NCBI RefSeq assembly: GCF_030816715.1
Contig: NZ_JAUSYH010000001.1
Span: 248,001 to 312,000, forward strand
DNA length: 64,000 bases
Origin: Streptomyces achromogenes
GTDB taxonomy: Bacteria; Actinomycetota; Actinomycetes; Streptomycetales; Streptomycetaceae
Direction of reading: 5' to 3'
The notes under the pieces were generated by a model that made no database searches, was not told where the DNA came from, and saw only the letters and a program-made list of their open reading frames with translations. Both the position numbers and the translations under genes were made by a program. Every line of letters starts with the position of its first letter. Position 1 is the stretch's first letter. Positions 48,109-58,906 of the stretch are shown piece after piece.

Positions 48109-50562
48109 GTGAAAATGGCCGACAGGCAGGATGCCCCCACAGCCGCTGTCGTGGTGGACCTGGACGGCATGGTGAGCGGCTGGAGCCGGGGGGGCCGGCT
48201 GCTGCTGGGCTGGACGGCGGAGGACACCGTCGGGCGCCCCGTGACCGACCTGCTGGTGGATTCCCCGCCACCCGGCCTCCTCGACGGCTACGGCGCCGGC
48301 CCCGACACCACGGGGTTCGTCCCCCTGCGTCACCGGGACGGTTCCACGGTGGACGCCGTGGTGACCGCTCACGCACTGCTCGGCCCCGACGGGCGGGCGC
48401 TGGGCCGCGTGGTGACCATGCAGCGTTGGGGACGCCGCCCGGTGATCGCCGACCAGGCCTTCGAGCAGTCCCCGTTCGCTCTGGGCGTCTACGACCCTGA
48501 GCTGCGGTTCCTGTGGATCAACGCCTCCTCGGGCCGGGTGATCGCGCACTCCGAGGAGCAGGTGCTCGGCAAGAAGTACCGCGAGGTGTTGCCCGAATTC
48601 GACCGCACGCTGTTTCCCGAGAGAAATGACAGGCCCTACACCGACGCGCTCGCAGAAGTGGCGAGGACGGGCGAGGCAACGCGTCTCATCACCGTGTTCC
48701 GTCCGCTGGGCAGTAATTATGCCAATGCCTGGGCCACCAGCATATGGCCCGTCCGGGATGCCGAGGGCAGGGTCCGCGCGGTCGCCAACTGGGGATTCGA
48801 CATGAGTGCCGAGTACTGGGCTCGGCAGCGCCTGCTCCTCCTCAACCAGGCCAGCGGTGGCATCGGCCGGACACTCGACGTGATCGGAACCGCCCAGGAA
48901 CTGGCCAGGACTCCGGTGCCGGGATTCGTCGACCTTGTCAGCGTGGATCTCTTCGAGGAGGTGCTGCGCGGAGAGGAGCCGCCCTCCGGGTCCGCGCTCA
49001 CCCCCGGTCAGACGATCGAGCTCAGCCGTGCCGCCCGGCACAGCGCGAAGGAGGACGCCGACCGGGCGCCCGGGCCGACGACACTGGTCACGCATGCTCC
49101 CGGTTCCGTCGCCGCCCGCTGCATGGCCACCGGCAGGTCCACGGTCGAGCTCGCCGTCGAGCCCGGCGAGGGCGGCGAGTGGGCCTTCGGACCCGGGCTC
49201 GCCGCGGACCCGGCCCACTGGCCGCCGGGCAACCCGGTGATCGACGAGTCCATCGCCGCGGACGGACTGACCGGCCGGATCACCGTGCCGCTCCGGGCGC
49301 GCGGCGCGCTGCTCGGCGTCGTCGCCTTCTCCCGCCTCGACCGGCCCGAGGCCTTCACCGCCGACGACCTCATCCTCGCCGAAGAGCTGACCGCCAAGGC
49401 AGCCGTCGCCATCGACAACGCCCGCCGGTACTCGCGCGAGCGCACGACCGCGCTGACTCTGCAACGCAGCCTGCTGCCGCAGGGGTTGCCCAGCCAGGAG
49501 GCGGTCGAGGTGGCCTCCCGCTACCTGCCCGGCGGGACCGGCACGGAAGTGGGCGGCGACTGGTTCGACGTCATTCCGCTGTCCGGCGCCCGAGTCGCCC
49601 TGGTCGTCGGCGATGTCGTCGGCCACGGTCTGCACGCCTCGGCCAGCATGGGCCGACTGCGCACGGCGGTCCGCACCCTCGCCGACGTCGACCTGCCACC
49701 GGACGAACTGCTGACCCATCTGGACGACCTGGTCCTGCACCTCGCCAGCGACCTGCGGCCGGACAGTCACTTCCAGCCGACCGGCGAGTCCGGCGCCACC
49801 TGCCTGTACACCGTCTACGACCCTGTTTCCCGGCGCCTCACGCTGGCGAGCGCCGGCCATCCCCTGCCGCTGATCATCTCCCCTGACGGCACCAGGACCC
49901 CGGTAGCCGCCCATCCAGGACCGCCGCTCGGCATCGGCGGGCTGCCCTTCGAGGCCGCCGAGCTCGAACTGCCCGAGGGCAGCCTGCTCGCCCTCTACAC
50001 CGACGGACTGCTGGAAAGCCGCGAGCGCGACGTCGACCAGCGAATCACCGAACTGCAGCGCGCCCTGAACCACTCGGCCGCCTCACTGGAGGCCCTGTGC
50101 GACACGGTGATCGACGCCATGCTCCCCGAACGCCGCACCGACGACGCGGCCCTGCTGCTCGCTCGCACTCACGCGCTGGCTCGCCGTCATGTCGCCGACT
50201 GGGACGTCGAGCCCGACACCGAGCAGGTGCCGCGCGCCAGGAAGTTCGCCGTCGACCAGGTGGACGCCTGGGGCCTGGAGGAGGCGGCGTTCGTCACCGA
50301 ACTGGTCGTCAGCGAGCTGGTCACCAATGCCATCAGATACGGCGAGCCGCCCATCCGGCTGCGGCTGATTCGCGACACTTCCCTGATCTGCGAGGTCTCC
50401 GACGCCAGCAACACCGCTCCGCACCTGCGCCGGGCCCGTGCCTTCGACGAGGGCGGCCGGGGCCTGTTGCTCGTCGCCCAGCTCACCCAGGGGTGGGGTA
50501 CCCGGCACACCACCGACGGCAAGACGATCTGGTGCGCGCAGTCCCTCCCCGGGCCGCACTGA
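48109..50562 (+). CDS. PAS-PAS-GAF-SpoIIE phosphatase with HATPase domain
   Basis: An 817-residue cytoplasmic signalling protein. Two PAS-like domains (about residues 10-110 and 115-240) and a GAF domain (about 245-445) sense an unknown signal. A PP2C-type SpoIIE phosphatase (about 460-670) starts LQRSLLPQGLP and has the metal-binding acidic motifs GGDWFDV, VGDVVGHG and YTDGLLE. The last 140 residues are a HATPase_c domain of the RsbW anti-sigma kind, with VTELVVSELVTNAIRYG and GGRGLLLV. Such proteins usually control anti-anti-sigma factors in stress or development pathways and are common in Streptomyces; there is no anti-sigma antagonist gene nearby. The GTG start at 48109 is preceded by GGAGG at 48096. 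ATG at 48115 is an alternative. No transmembrane segment is seen. Its place among glycosidase genes may be chance or may link hydrolase expression to a sigma factor. Confidence 0.94.
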   Translation: MKMADRQDAPTAAVVVDLDGMVSGWSRGGRLLLGWTAEDTVGRPVTDLLVDSPPPGLLDGYGAGPDTTGFVPLRHRDGSTVDAVVTAHALLGPDGRALGRVVTMQRWGRRPVIADQAFEQSPFALGVYDPELRFLWINASSGRVIAHSEEQVLGKKYREVLPEFDRTLFPERNDRPYTDALAEVARTGEATRLITVFRPLGSNYANAWATSIWPVRDAEGRVRAVANWGFDMSAEYWARQRLLLLNQASGGIGRTLDVIGTAQELARTPVPGFVDLVSVDLFEEVLRGEEPPSGSALTPGQTIELSRAARHSAKEDADRAPGPTTLVTHAPGSVAARCMATGRSTVELAVEPGEGGEWAFGPGLAADPAHWPPGNPVIDESIAADGLTGRITVPLRARGALLGVVAFSRLDRPEAFTADDLILAEELTAKAAVAIDNARRYSRERTTALTLQRSLLPQGLPSQEAVEVASRYLPGGTGTEVGGDWFDVIPLSGARVALVVGDVVGHGLHASASMGRLRTAVRTLADVDLPPDELLTHLDDLVLHLASDLRPDSHFQPTGESGATCLYTVYDPVSRRLTLASAGHPLPLIISPDGTRTPVAAHPGPPLGIGGLPFEAAELELPEGSLLALYTDGLLESRERDVDQRITELQRALNHSAASLEALCDTVIDAMLPERRTDDAALLLARTHALARRHVADWDVEPDTEQVPRARKFAVDQVDAWGLEEAAFVTELVVSELVTNAIRYGEPPIRLRLIRDTSLICEVSDASNTAPHLRRARAFDEGGRGLLLVAQLTQGWGTRHTTDGKTIWCAQSLPGPH

Positions 50563-50655
50563 CATCCAAGCCGCCGTAGGCGAAGGCACTGTGGTCGCGC
50601 TGGCGTCGGTGTGCCAGGAGACCGGAACCCATCGGAACGGAAATTGTCGAAAATA

Positions 50656-50684
50656 TTGACGGAACCATGACTCAATCTTATCTT
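50656..50684 (+). promoter_or_regulatory. Near-consensus housekeeping promoter for the GH43 gene
   Basis: TTGACG at 50656-50661 and TATCTT at 50679-50684 are separated by 17 bp, a near-ideal vegetative sigma-factor promoter. The predicted start near 50691 lies just ahead of the operator-like palindrome at 50703-50724, so a bound repressor could block initiation or elongation. Confidence 0.65.
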
Positions 50685-50702
50685 TTGATCGAACTGCCGC
50701 AC

Positions 50703-50724
50703 ATTGTTCGTAATAGCGAACAAT
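50703..50724. promoter_or_regulatory. Operator-like perfect palindrome ATTGTTCG-N6-CGAACAAT
   Basis: Eight-bp arms are perfectly complementary around TAATAG. The same TGTTCG-N6-CGAACA core occurs upstream of the GH62 gene at 54969. Its position just after the predicted transcription start of the GH43 gene suits a repressor. The regulator family is unknown; LacI, GntR and ROK proteins are all candidates. Confidence 0.6.
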
Positions 50725-50776
50725 TCCCTCACTACGGCGACCGGCCAAGCGGACTGGCCGAAGTCCGGAGGAAGAG

Positions 50777-52135
50777 TTGAACAGACCCGTAAGAACCCTG
50801 CTCGCCCTGCTCGGCCCGCTCCTGATGGTGCTGCTGGGTGTCCCCGCGCTTCAGGGCACCGCCTCCGCCTCCGCCCCGCCGGCCGGGCAGACCACGCGGT
50901 ACACGATGACCGCGTTCACCAACAGCAGCGAGTCGAACATGTACGTGTACGACTCGGCGGACGCCACCGCGTTCACCCTGCGGAAGGGCCCCGCCTACAC
51001 ACCGCCGTCCGGCCTGATCCGTGACCCCAGCATCTTCAGGCACACCGACGGCTTCTACTACATGACCTACACCACCAACTGGACCGGGAACACCATCGGT
51101 TTCGCCCGCAGCGCCGACCGAGTCAACTGGACGTTCCTGTACAACTACACCATCCCGATCAGCGGGCTGACCCGCACCTGGGCCCCCGAGTGGTTCATCG
51201 ACACCGACGGCAGCGTCAACGTCATCGTGTCCCTGACCACGGCGAGCACCGCCACCCACTTCACCGCCTACAAGCTCACGGCGACCGACTCCGCGCTCAC
51301 CACCTGGTCCGCGCCCGCCCAGCTGTCCGGCATCGGCCCGAACAACATCGACACCTTCATCGTCAAGACCGGCTCCACCTACCACGCGTTCACCAAGAAC
51401 GAGACGACGAAGTACATCGAGTACGCCACCGCGTCCAGCCTCACCGGCCCGTACACCATCCTCAAGACGGGCGACTGGGCCGGATTCGGCAGCTGGGTCG
51501 AGGGCCCCGCCCTGGTCCAGCTCGACAACGGCGGCTGGCGCATCTACTACGACGGCTACCGCGCCGGAAAGTACTGGTACAGCGACAGCTTCGACAACTT
51601 CGCCACCTGGTCCACGCCCAACGAGGTGCCCGGGCTGTCCGGCTTCATCCGCCACGCCACCGTGCTGAAGGAGACGGTCCCCGGCGGCGTCACCCTGCCC
51701 ACCAACACCACCAGGTCACTGCAGTCGGTCAACTTCCCCGGGCGTTACGCCGTGGTGCGCTCCGACAGCCTCGGCTACGTCGACCCGGTGAGCGCCTCCA
51801 GCAGCACCGCCGTCAAGCAGAGCGCCACCTTCACCGTCCTGCCCGGACTCGCCGACGCCAACTGCTACTCCTTCCGCGACTCCGCCGGCCGCTATCTGCG
51901 CCACTGGGACTTCCGGGTGCGCTTCGACGCCGCCAACGGCACCGACACCTTCAACAAGGACGCCACCTACTGTGCCCGCCCCGGCCGCACATCCGGCTCC
52001 GTAAGCCTGGAGTCGTACAACTACCCCGGCCGCTACCTGCGCCACTACAACTACGCGCTGCGCGTGGACCTCTACCAGAACACCGACACCTTCCGGGCCG
52101 ACAGCTCCTTCACGGCGGTCAGCCCCTGGGCCTGA
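50777..52135 (+). CDS. Secreted GH43 glycosidase with AbfB (CBM42) domain
   Basis: A 452-residue protein with a Sec signal (TLLALLGPLLMVLLGVPAL, cleaved near SASA). The GH43 propeller has catalytic acidic residues in LIRDPSIF, NIDTFIV and VEGPALV. A C-terminal CBM42 trefoil begins SVNFPGRYAVV and includes RYLRHWDFRVRFD and SYNYPGRYLRHYNY. The start is a TTG at 50777, with GGAGG 6 nt upstream. TTG starts are uncommon, but no better codon fits the ribosome site. The propeller differs clearly from that of the GH43 gene at 45218, so the two are not recent duplicates and may cleave different linkages. A strong promoter and operator precede the gene and a hairpin terminator follows it. Confidence 0.93.
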   Translation: MNRPVRTLLALLGPLLMVLLGVPALQGTASASAPPAGQTTRYTMTAFTNSSESNMYVYDSADATAFTLRKGPAYTPPSGLIRDPSIFRHTDGFYYMTYTTNWTGNTIGFARSADRVNWTFLYNYTIPISGLTRTWAPEWFIDTDGSVNVIVSLTTASTATHFTAYKLTATDSALTTWSAPAQLSGIGPNNIDTFIVKTGSTYHAFTKNETTKYIEYATASSLTGPYTILKTGDWAGFGSWVEGPALVQLDNGGWRIYYDGYRAGKYWYSDSFDNFATWSTPNEVPGLSGFIRHATVLKETVPGGVTLPTNTTRSLQSVNFPGRYAVVRSDSLGYVDPVSASSSTAVKQSATFTVLPGLADANCYSFRDSAGRYLRHWDFRVRFDAANGTDTFNKDATYCARPGRTSGSVSLESYNYPGRYLRHYNYALRVDLYQNTDTFRADSSFTAVSPWA

Positions 52136-52153
52136 CCCGTCCGACCCACCTCC

Positions 52154-52190
52154 GCAGTGCCGTCGCGGATCCCACCCGCGGCGGCACTGC
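52154..52190 (+). terminator. Hairpin terminator after the GH43 gene
   Basis: GCAGTGCCGTCGCGG and CCGCGGCGGCACTGC pair over 15 bp with one G-U wobble and a 7-nt loop, beginning 18 nt after the stop codon. Confidence 0.75.
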
Positions 52191-52436
52191 CTTCACGCGC
52201 CCGCGCCCGCCCGCACGCACCACGGCAGCGTCCGCCGGGCCCCGGCATCGCCTTGTGCGGCACCGACGCGCTCCCGTACTCCTCGCACTCGGCACATCCA
52301 ATGTCTGAATCGGGGCCAAGGTGCTCGCCGGGCTCACATCCTGAAATGGTCAAGGAAGTTGTGTCGCAGGGCTAGACACGGGCGATGTTCATATCCGTTA
52401 ATCCATCCCATGTATCAATGGACAGGATCGACGGGA

Positions 52437-52458
52437 CCGAGGTCCCTGTGGACCTCGG
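52437..52458 (+). promoter_or_regulatory. Leader hairpin upstream of the GH127 gene
   Basis: CCGAGGTCC-CTGT-GGACCTCGG is a perfect 9-bp stem with a 4-nt loop, about 140 bp before the GH127 start codon. It could be a leader structure or a terminator for transcription from the left. Function is not shown. Confidence 0.4.
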
Positions 52459-52599
52459 GCCTTCTCGTGGTCACTCCGTTGGACATATGAATTTCATCGG
52501 CGGCAGACACGTCCGTGACGTGCTGCACCCGACCGCCGGACGTGCGTGCCCGGCACATCGACGACCAAGCCGTCGCTCCCCCTCACCGAAAGGTGCAAG

Positions 52600-54909
52600 A
52601 TGACCTCCTCCGTCAGCAGACGGCGTCTCCTGCAGATAGCCGGGGCGACCGCCGCCGCCTCTGCCACCGGATCCTTCATCGGCGCACCCGCCCATGCGGC
52701 CGTCCCTCCCGCAAGGGCCGACATCGGGGTCTCCGTGTACCCCTTCGACCTCGGCCAGGTCCGGCTCAGCGCGAGCCGGTGGCTTGACAACCAGGACCGG
52801 ACGCGGAACTACCTGCGGTTCGTCGACGTCGACCGGCTGCTGTACAACTTCCGCGCCAACCACCGGCTGTCGACCAACGGCGCGGCCGCCACCGGCGGTT
52901 GGGACGCCCCGACGTTCCCCTTCCGCACCCACGTCCAAGGGCACTTCCTGACGGCGTGGGCACAGCTGTACGCCGTGACCGGGGACACCGTCTGCCGGGA
53001 CAAGGCGACCACCATGGTCGCGGAACTGGCCAAGTGCCAGGCCAACAACAGCGCCGCCGGTTTCAGCGCCGGGTATCTCTCCGGCTACCCCGAGTCCGAC
53101 TTCACCGCTCTCGAGCAGCGAACCCTGACCAACGGCAACGTGCCGTACTACACCATCCACAAGACCCTCGCCGGCCTCCTGGACGTCTGGCGCCACATCG
53201 GCAGCACACAGGCCCGTGACGTGCTCCTCGCCCTGGCGGGGTGGGTGGACGGACGTACCGGCCGGCTGAGCGGCCAGCAGATGCAGGCCATGCTGGGAAC
53301 CGAGTTCGGCGGCATGAACACCGTGCTGACCGATCTCTACCAGCAGACCAATGACGCGCGGTGGCTCACCGTGGCCCAACGATTCGACCACGCCGCGGTG
53401 TTCGACCCCCTGGCCGCCGGCCAGGACCAACTCAACGGGCTGCACGCCAACACCCAGGTACCCAAGTGGATCGGAGCCGCCCGGGAGTACAAGGCCACCG
53501 GCACGACCCGCTACCGGAACATCGCCAACAACGCCTGGAACACCACCGTCAACTCGCACACCTACGCGATCGGCGGCAACAGCCAGGCGGAGCACTTCCG
53601 CGCCCCGAACGCCCTCGCCGGCTACCTGAACACGGACACCTGCGAAAGCTGCAACACCTTCAACATGCTCACCCTCACCCGGGAACTGTTCGCCCTGGAC
53701 CCGGACCGGGTCGCGCTGTTCGACTACTACGAACGTGCATGGCTGAACCAGATGATCGGCCAGCAGAACCCTGCCGACGACCACGGCCACGTCACCTACT
53801 TCACCCCGCTCAACCCGGGAGGCCGACGCGGTGTGGGCCCGGCGTGGGGCGGCGGCACCTGGAGCACCGACTACGGCACCTTCTGGTGCTGCCAGGGCAC
53901 GGGCCTGGAGATGCACACCAGGCTGACGGACTCCATCTACTTCCGCACCGACAACACGCTGATCGTGAACCTGTTCGTGCCTTCGGTGCTCAACTGGTCG
54001 CAACGCGGAATCACGGTCACCCAGACCACGTCGTTCCCCGACAGCGACACCACGACCCTCCAGCTCACGGGCAACGTCAGCGGAACCTGGGCGATGCGCA
54101 TCCGCATCCCGGGCTGGACCACCGGGGCCACCGTCAGCGTCAACGGCGTCGCCCAGCCCGTCACCACCACGCCGGGCAGCTACGCCACCCTGAACCGCGC
54201 GTGGGCCTCCGGCGACACGGTCACGGTCCGCCTGCCCATGCGGATCGTCATGCGAGCCGCCAACGACAACGCGAACGTCGCCGCGATCACCTACGGTCCG
54301 GTGGTCCTGTCCGGTGACTACGGGAATTCCACGCTCAGTGCGCTTCCGTCACTGGACACGTCCTCGATCACACGGACCAGCAGCACGTCGCTCAACTTCA
54401 CGGCCACCGCGAACGGCTCCACCGTCAACCTGGGCCCGTTCCACAACGCGCACGGCCACAACTACACCGTCTACTGGAACACCAGCGGCACGGCCACCGT
54501 CCGGCTGGCCAACGTGGGCAGCGGTCTCGTGCTGGGCATCCAGAACATGTCCACGGCCAACGGCGGCCGCGCCCTGCAGTGGAACGACTCGGGCACCGCC
54601 GACCACAACTGGGAAATGATCACCGACGGAACCGCGTTCCGCTTCCGCAACGCCAACAGCGGCAAGGTGCTCGGCATCTTGGACATGTCCACGGCGGACG
54701 GAGCCACCGTGCTGCAGTGGTCGGACAACGGCACCGCCGACCACCGATGGACGCTACTCGACCAGGGCGACGGGACCTACAAGATCCGCAACGTGAACAG
54801 CGGCAAGCTGCTCGCCATCGCGAGCAACTCCACCGCCGTCGGGGCGTTCGCGGTCCAGGACTCGGACGACGGCACCGCCGACAACCGCTGGCGCATCCTG
54901 CGGAACTGA
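52600..54909 (+). CDS. Secreted GH127 beta-L-arabinofuranosidase with ricin-type lectin tail
   Basis: A 769-residue enzyme (DUF1680/GH127) expected to remove beta-L-arabinofuranose. A twin-arginine signal (SVSRRRLLQIAGATAAAS) directs export. The (alpha/alpha)6 barrel follows. The zinc and nucleophile set of the family is complete: Glu349 and Cys351 in TCESCNTFNM, and Cys430-Cys431 in WCCQGTGLEMH, with one of the paired cysteines acting as nucleophile in known members. A beta-sandwich domain follows. From about residue 640 three ricin-like repeats (VLGIQNMSTANG, VLGILDMSTADG, LLAIASNSTAVG) form a carbohydrate-binding trefoil. The ATG at 52600 is chosen because it starts the signal and has AAGGTG upstream; the longer frame from 52546 adds no signal features. 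Paired with the alpha-L-arabinofuranosidases nearby, it would allow full use of plant arabinans and arabinosylated glycoproteins. Confidence 0.95.
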   Translation: MTSSVSRRRLLQIAGATAAASATGSFIGAPAHAAVPPARADIGVSVYPFDLGQVRLSASRWLDNQDRTRNYLRFVDVDRLLYNFRANHRLSTNGAAATGGWDAPTFPFRTHVQGHFLTAWAQLYAVTGDTVCRDKATTMVAELAKCQANNSAAGFSAGYLSGYPESDFTALEQRTLTNGNVPYYTIHKTLAGLLDVWRHIGSTQARDVLLALAGWVDGRTGRLSGQQMQAMLGTEFGGMNTVLTDLYQQTNDARWLTVAQRFDHAAVFDPLAAGQDQLNGLHANTQVPKWIGAAREYKATGTTRYRNIANNAWNTTVNSHTYAIGGNSQAEHFRAPNALAGYLNTDTCESCNTFNMLTLTRELFALDPDRVALFDYYERAWLNQMIGQQNPADDHGHVTYFTPLNPGGRRGVGPAWGGGTWSTDYGTFWCCQGTGLEMHTRLTDSIYFRTDNTLIVNLFVPSVLNWSQRGITVTQTTSFPDSDTTTLQLTGNVSGTWAMRIRIPGWTTGATVSVNGVAQPVTTTPGSYATLNRAWASGDTVTVRLPMRIVMRAANDNANVAAITYGPVVLSGDYGNSTLSALPSLDTSSITRTSSTSLNFTATANGSTVNLGPFHNAHGHNYTVYWNTSGTATVRLANVGSGLVLGIQNMSTANGGRALQWNDSGTADHNWEMITDGTAFRFRNANSGKVLGILDMSTADGATVLQWSDNGTADHRWTLLDQGDGTYKIRNVNSGKLLAIASNSTAVGAFAVQDSDDGTADNRWRILRN

Positions 54910-54933
54910 GGTCCGTCGCCCAGCGGATCCTGA

Positions 54934-56487
<1,554 letters not shown>

Positions 56488-56559
56488 CCGGCACACCCGT
56501 GATCACCAGCTCGTGACCGTGCCGGGCGGGGCCCGCGAACGAGCGGCCTCCGCCCGGCC

Positions 56560-56590
56560 CGGGGAAGGCGGGACCTCCCTGCCTTCCCCG
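56560..56590. terminator. Hairpin terminator after the GH62 gene
   Basis: CGGGGAAGGC and GCCTTCCCCG form a perfect 10-bp stem around an 11-nt loop that can itself pair, about 70 nt past the GH62 stop and before the GH74 remnant. Confidence 0.7.
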
Positions 56591-56649
56591 CGGTGGAGCA
56601 CTTCTCACCCACCCTCCACGCCGCGGCCGGCGTCGGAGCGGGGCCGGGG

Positions 56650-56865
56650 TCAGGACGGGTCGCCGTACTGGAGTCCGCGTCCGTTGGTGCCGATGTAGAC
56701 ACGGAACGTCCTTGACGGCGTCGACCACGTACAGGGCCCGGCCCGGTAGGAGGCGCCGGGCGCGGCCTTGCCGAGGCCCAGGGCGGAGGCGGACCGCATC
56801 AGGTCGAGGGTGGTGAAGGTGCGGCCGCCGTCGGTGGGGTGGACGCCGTCCTGCGCGCCGCCATG
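56650..56865 (-). pseudogene. 3' remnant of a GH74 xyloglucanase gene
   Basis: On the minus strand one frame reads GGRTFTTLDLMRSASALGLGK and a second ends FRVYIGTNGRGLQYGDPS before a stop at 56650. These are the conserved end of GH74 xyloglucanases, but the sequence between the two parts is shortened and out of frame, and nothing upstream survives. It is a decayed gene tail. Confidence 0.75.
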
Positions 56866-57030
56866 ACCGACCTGACCAGCACCGAGTCGTCGGAGATGTG
56901 TCAGCCTGGCGGAGGGGCGCCGGGCTCCCCCGCTCCCGGACCGCTCTTGCGCCGGTCAGCGACGCTTGTCACAGTGGCCGGGCACTCCCGGGCGCTGGCC
57001 GTGCCCGGCAGGGACCCCGTGGAGAACACC

Positions 57031-58662
57031 GTGAACGACAACCGACCGGCCGGCCATGGGCCCACTCTTCCGCTCACGGTGGCCGACGTCCTGGCCCTTC
57101 CGGTCCTGGCCGCGGGGCAGCCCCAGGTCGTGACCGGCGCGCCTCAGCTGGACCGGCCGGTCGGATGGGTCCACATCACCGAACTGACCGACCCGGCGTC
57201 GTTCCTCAAGGGCGGCGAACTCGTCCTCACGACCGGGATGCCGCTTCCGGAGGACGCGTCCGGCGTGCGCCGGTACGTCGACGAACTCGCCGACGTCGGA
57301 GCCGCGGCGCTGGTCATCGAACTCGTACGCCGCTACCACCGCCCGCCGGACGCGCTCGTCGACGCCTGCCGCCTGCGGGGACTCCCCCTCGTCACCCTCG
57401 CCAAGGACGTCAACTTCCTCGAGGTGACCCAGGTCGTGCACGCCCTGCTGCTCGGCAACCAGGCGGACGCGATGCGCCGCACCCAGCGCATCCACGAGGC
57501 GTTCACCGCGCTGACCCTGCGGGGCGCCGGCCCGGAGGACGTGGTGCGCGCGGCGGCGGAGACGAGCGGCCGCACGGTCGTCCTGGAGAACCTCACGCAC
57601 CAGGCGCTGATCTGCGAACCGTCCGGGCTCACCGTCGAGGAGGCACTCACCGACTGGGAGCGGCGCTCCAGGGCGACCGGACCCGGCGACCACACGGCGA
57701 CACGAGGCCCGGAGGGCTGGCTCACCGCCTCCGTCGAGTACCGGGGCGAACGCTGGGGTCGCGTGGCCATGCTCCCGGCGCGCACCGACGGACCGGCGTT
57801 CGGGCCGCAGGACGTCACCGTGCTGGAACGGGCCGCCATGGCCCTGACCGTGGCACGCCTCATCCACCCCACCCCGTGGGAACGCACCGCACACCGCAAC
57901 GCCCTGCTCGATCTCGTGGAACAGCGCCACCGCTCCGCGCAGGACGCCCGCGCCCGCTGCGCCGCACTGGGCCTGCCGACCGATCGGAGCCACTTCCTGG
58001 CCGGCCTGGTGGACCTAGGCGCGGGCGCGGGGAAGGGAGGAGCCGAGACCGAGTCCCGTCTGGTGCGGGAGCTGAGCACGGCGGGCGTGCCGGCCCTGGT
58101 CGGCGAACTGGCCCCCGGCCGTCTCGGCATCCTGCTGGGTCTGCGCGCCTCCCAGCCGTGGCGTCCCGTCGTCGAGCGCCTGTCCGGCACGGTGCTGGGT
58201 CTGGTCCCGGGGGCGGTCGTGAGCATCGGCTGCGAGGTCGCGGACATCGCCGACACGGCCCGCTCGTTCCGGGCCGCGGCCCGCGTCGCCGAGGCCACCC
58301 CGCCCGGCCAGCCCCTCCCCCGGGACCGCTCCTTCCACGAGCTGTCCGACATCGGTCTGCGCCGCCTGCTCTACGCCCTGCGCGAGGAACCCCGGGTCCA
58401 GGAGTACACCGAACGGCAGCTCCGGCGCCTCCTCGACCACGACGCCCAGCACGGCACCGACCTGCTGACGACCCTGCGCCACTACCTCGAGGCAGCCGGC
58501 AACAAGACGACCGCCGCCCGCCGGGGCGGCCTCTCCCGCGAGACCTTGTACCAACGCCTGCGCACCGTCGAGCGCCTCCTCGCCCGTGACCTCGAATCGG
58601 GCGACCAGCGCACCGAGCTCCACGTGGCGCTCACGGCACTCGACGTGTGGCGAGCCGGCTGA
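57031..58662 (+). CDS. PucR-family transcriptional regulator
   Basis: A 543-residue regulator. The N-terminal PucR sensor domain starts LTVADVLALPVL and continues with RPVGWVHITEL and GGELVLTTGM. A GGDEF-like CdaR middle region follows. The C-terminal helix-turn-helix has LRHYLEAAGNKTTAAR and LSRETLYQRLRTVERLL, the usual PucR DNA-binding end. Family members respond to purines, amino acids or other nitrogen compounds and act as activators; the ligand here is unknown and no catabolic operon lies beside it in the window. The GTG at 57031 has GGAG 6 nt upstream and begins shortly before the sensor domain, so it is preferred over the open frame from 56839, which runs into the GH74 remnant. A role in the glycosidase regulon is possible only by proximity. 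Confidence 0.93.
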   Translation: MNDNRPAGHGPTLPLTVADVLALPVLAAGQPQVVTGAPQLDRPVGWVHITELTDPASFLKGGELVLTTGMPLPEDASGVRRYVDELADVGAAALVIELVRRYHRPPDALVDACRLRGLPLVTLAKDVNFLEVTQVVHALLLGNQADAMRRTQRIHEAFTALTLRGAGPEDVVRAAAETSGRTVVLENLTHQALICEPSGLTVEEALTDWERRSRATGPGDHTATRGPEGWLTASVEYRGERWGRVAMLPARTDGPAFGPQDVTVLERAAMALTVARLIHPTPWERTAHRNALLDLVEQRHRSAQDARARCAALGLPTDRSHFLAGLVDLGAGAGKGGAETESRLVRELSTAGVPALVGELAPGRLGILLGLRASQPWRPVVERLSGTVLGLVPGAVVSIGCEVADIADTARSFRAAARVAEATPPGQPLPRDRSFHELSDIGLRRLLYALREEPRVQEYTERQLRRLLDHDAQHGTDLLTTLRHYLEAAGNKTTAARRGGLSRETLYQRLRTVERLLARDLESGDQRTELHVALTALDVWRAG

Positions 58663-58906
58663 CGCGCGAGGTCCCGTCCGTGCGCCGGCGCGCCGCCCGC
58701 GAGGGGGTGCACGGTCAGTGCGGGCCAGCGCACCGGCGGCAGGGGCGGGGCGGACCGCGAGGAGACCCAAGTCGCGCTCGTGCAGGCCCTCTTCGGGCCC
58801 GGACGGCACACCCGGGTCTCACACTTGTCCCGTAGGACGGTGATCAAGCGGTCGGAGGGTCTCAAAGCGCGGGTACGCAGGCGAGGTTGGGGGGAGAATG
58901 GCCGCC

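Larger units (their letters stand above)
52136..52599. other. Intergenic region upstream of the GH127 gene
   Basis: This 464-bp region contains a terminator for the GH43 gene at 52154-52190 and a second hairpin at 52437-52458. An AT-richer patch around 52385-52430 may hold a promoter. No TGTTCG palindrome was found here, only an isolated TGTTCA at 52386. No gene is recognisable. Confidence 0.65.
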
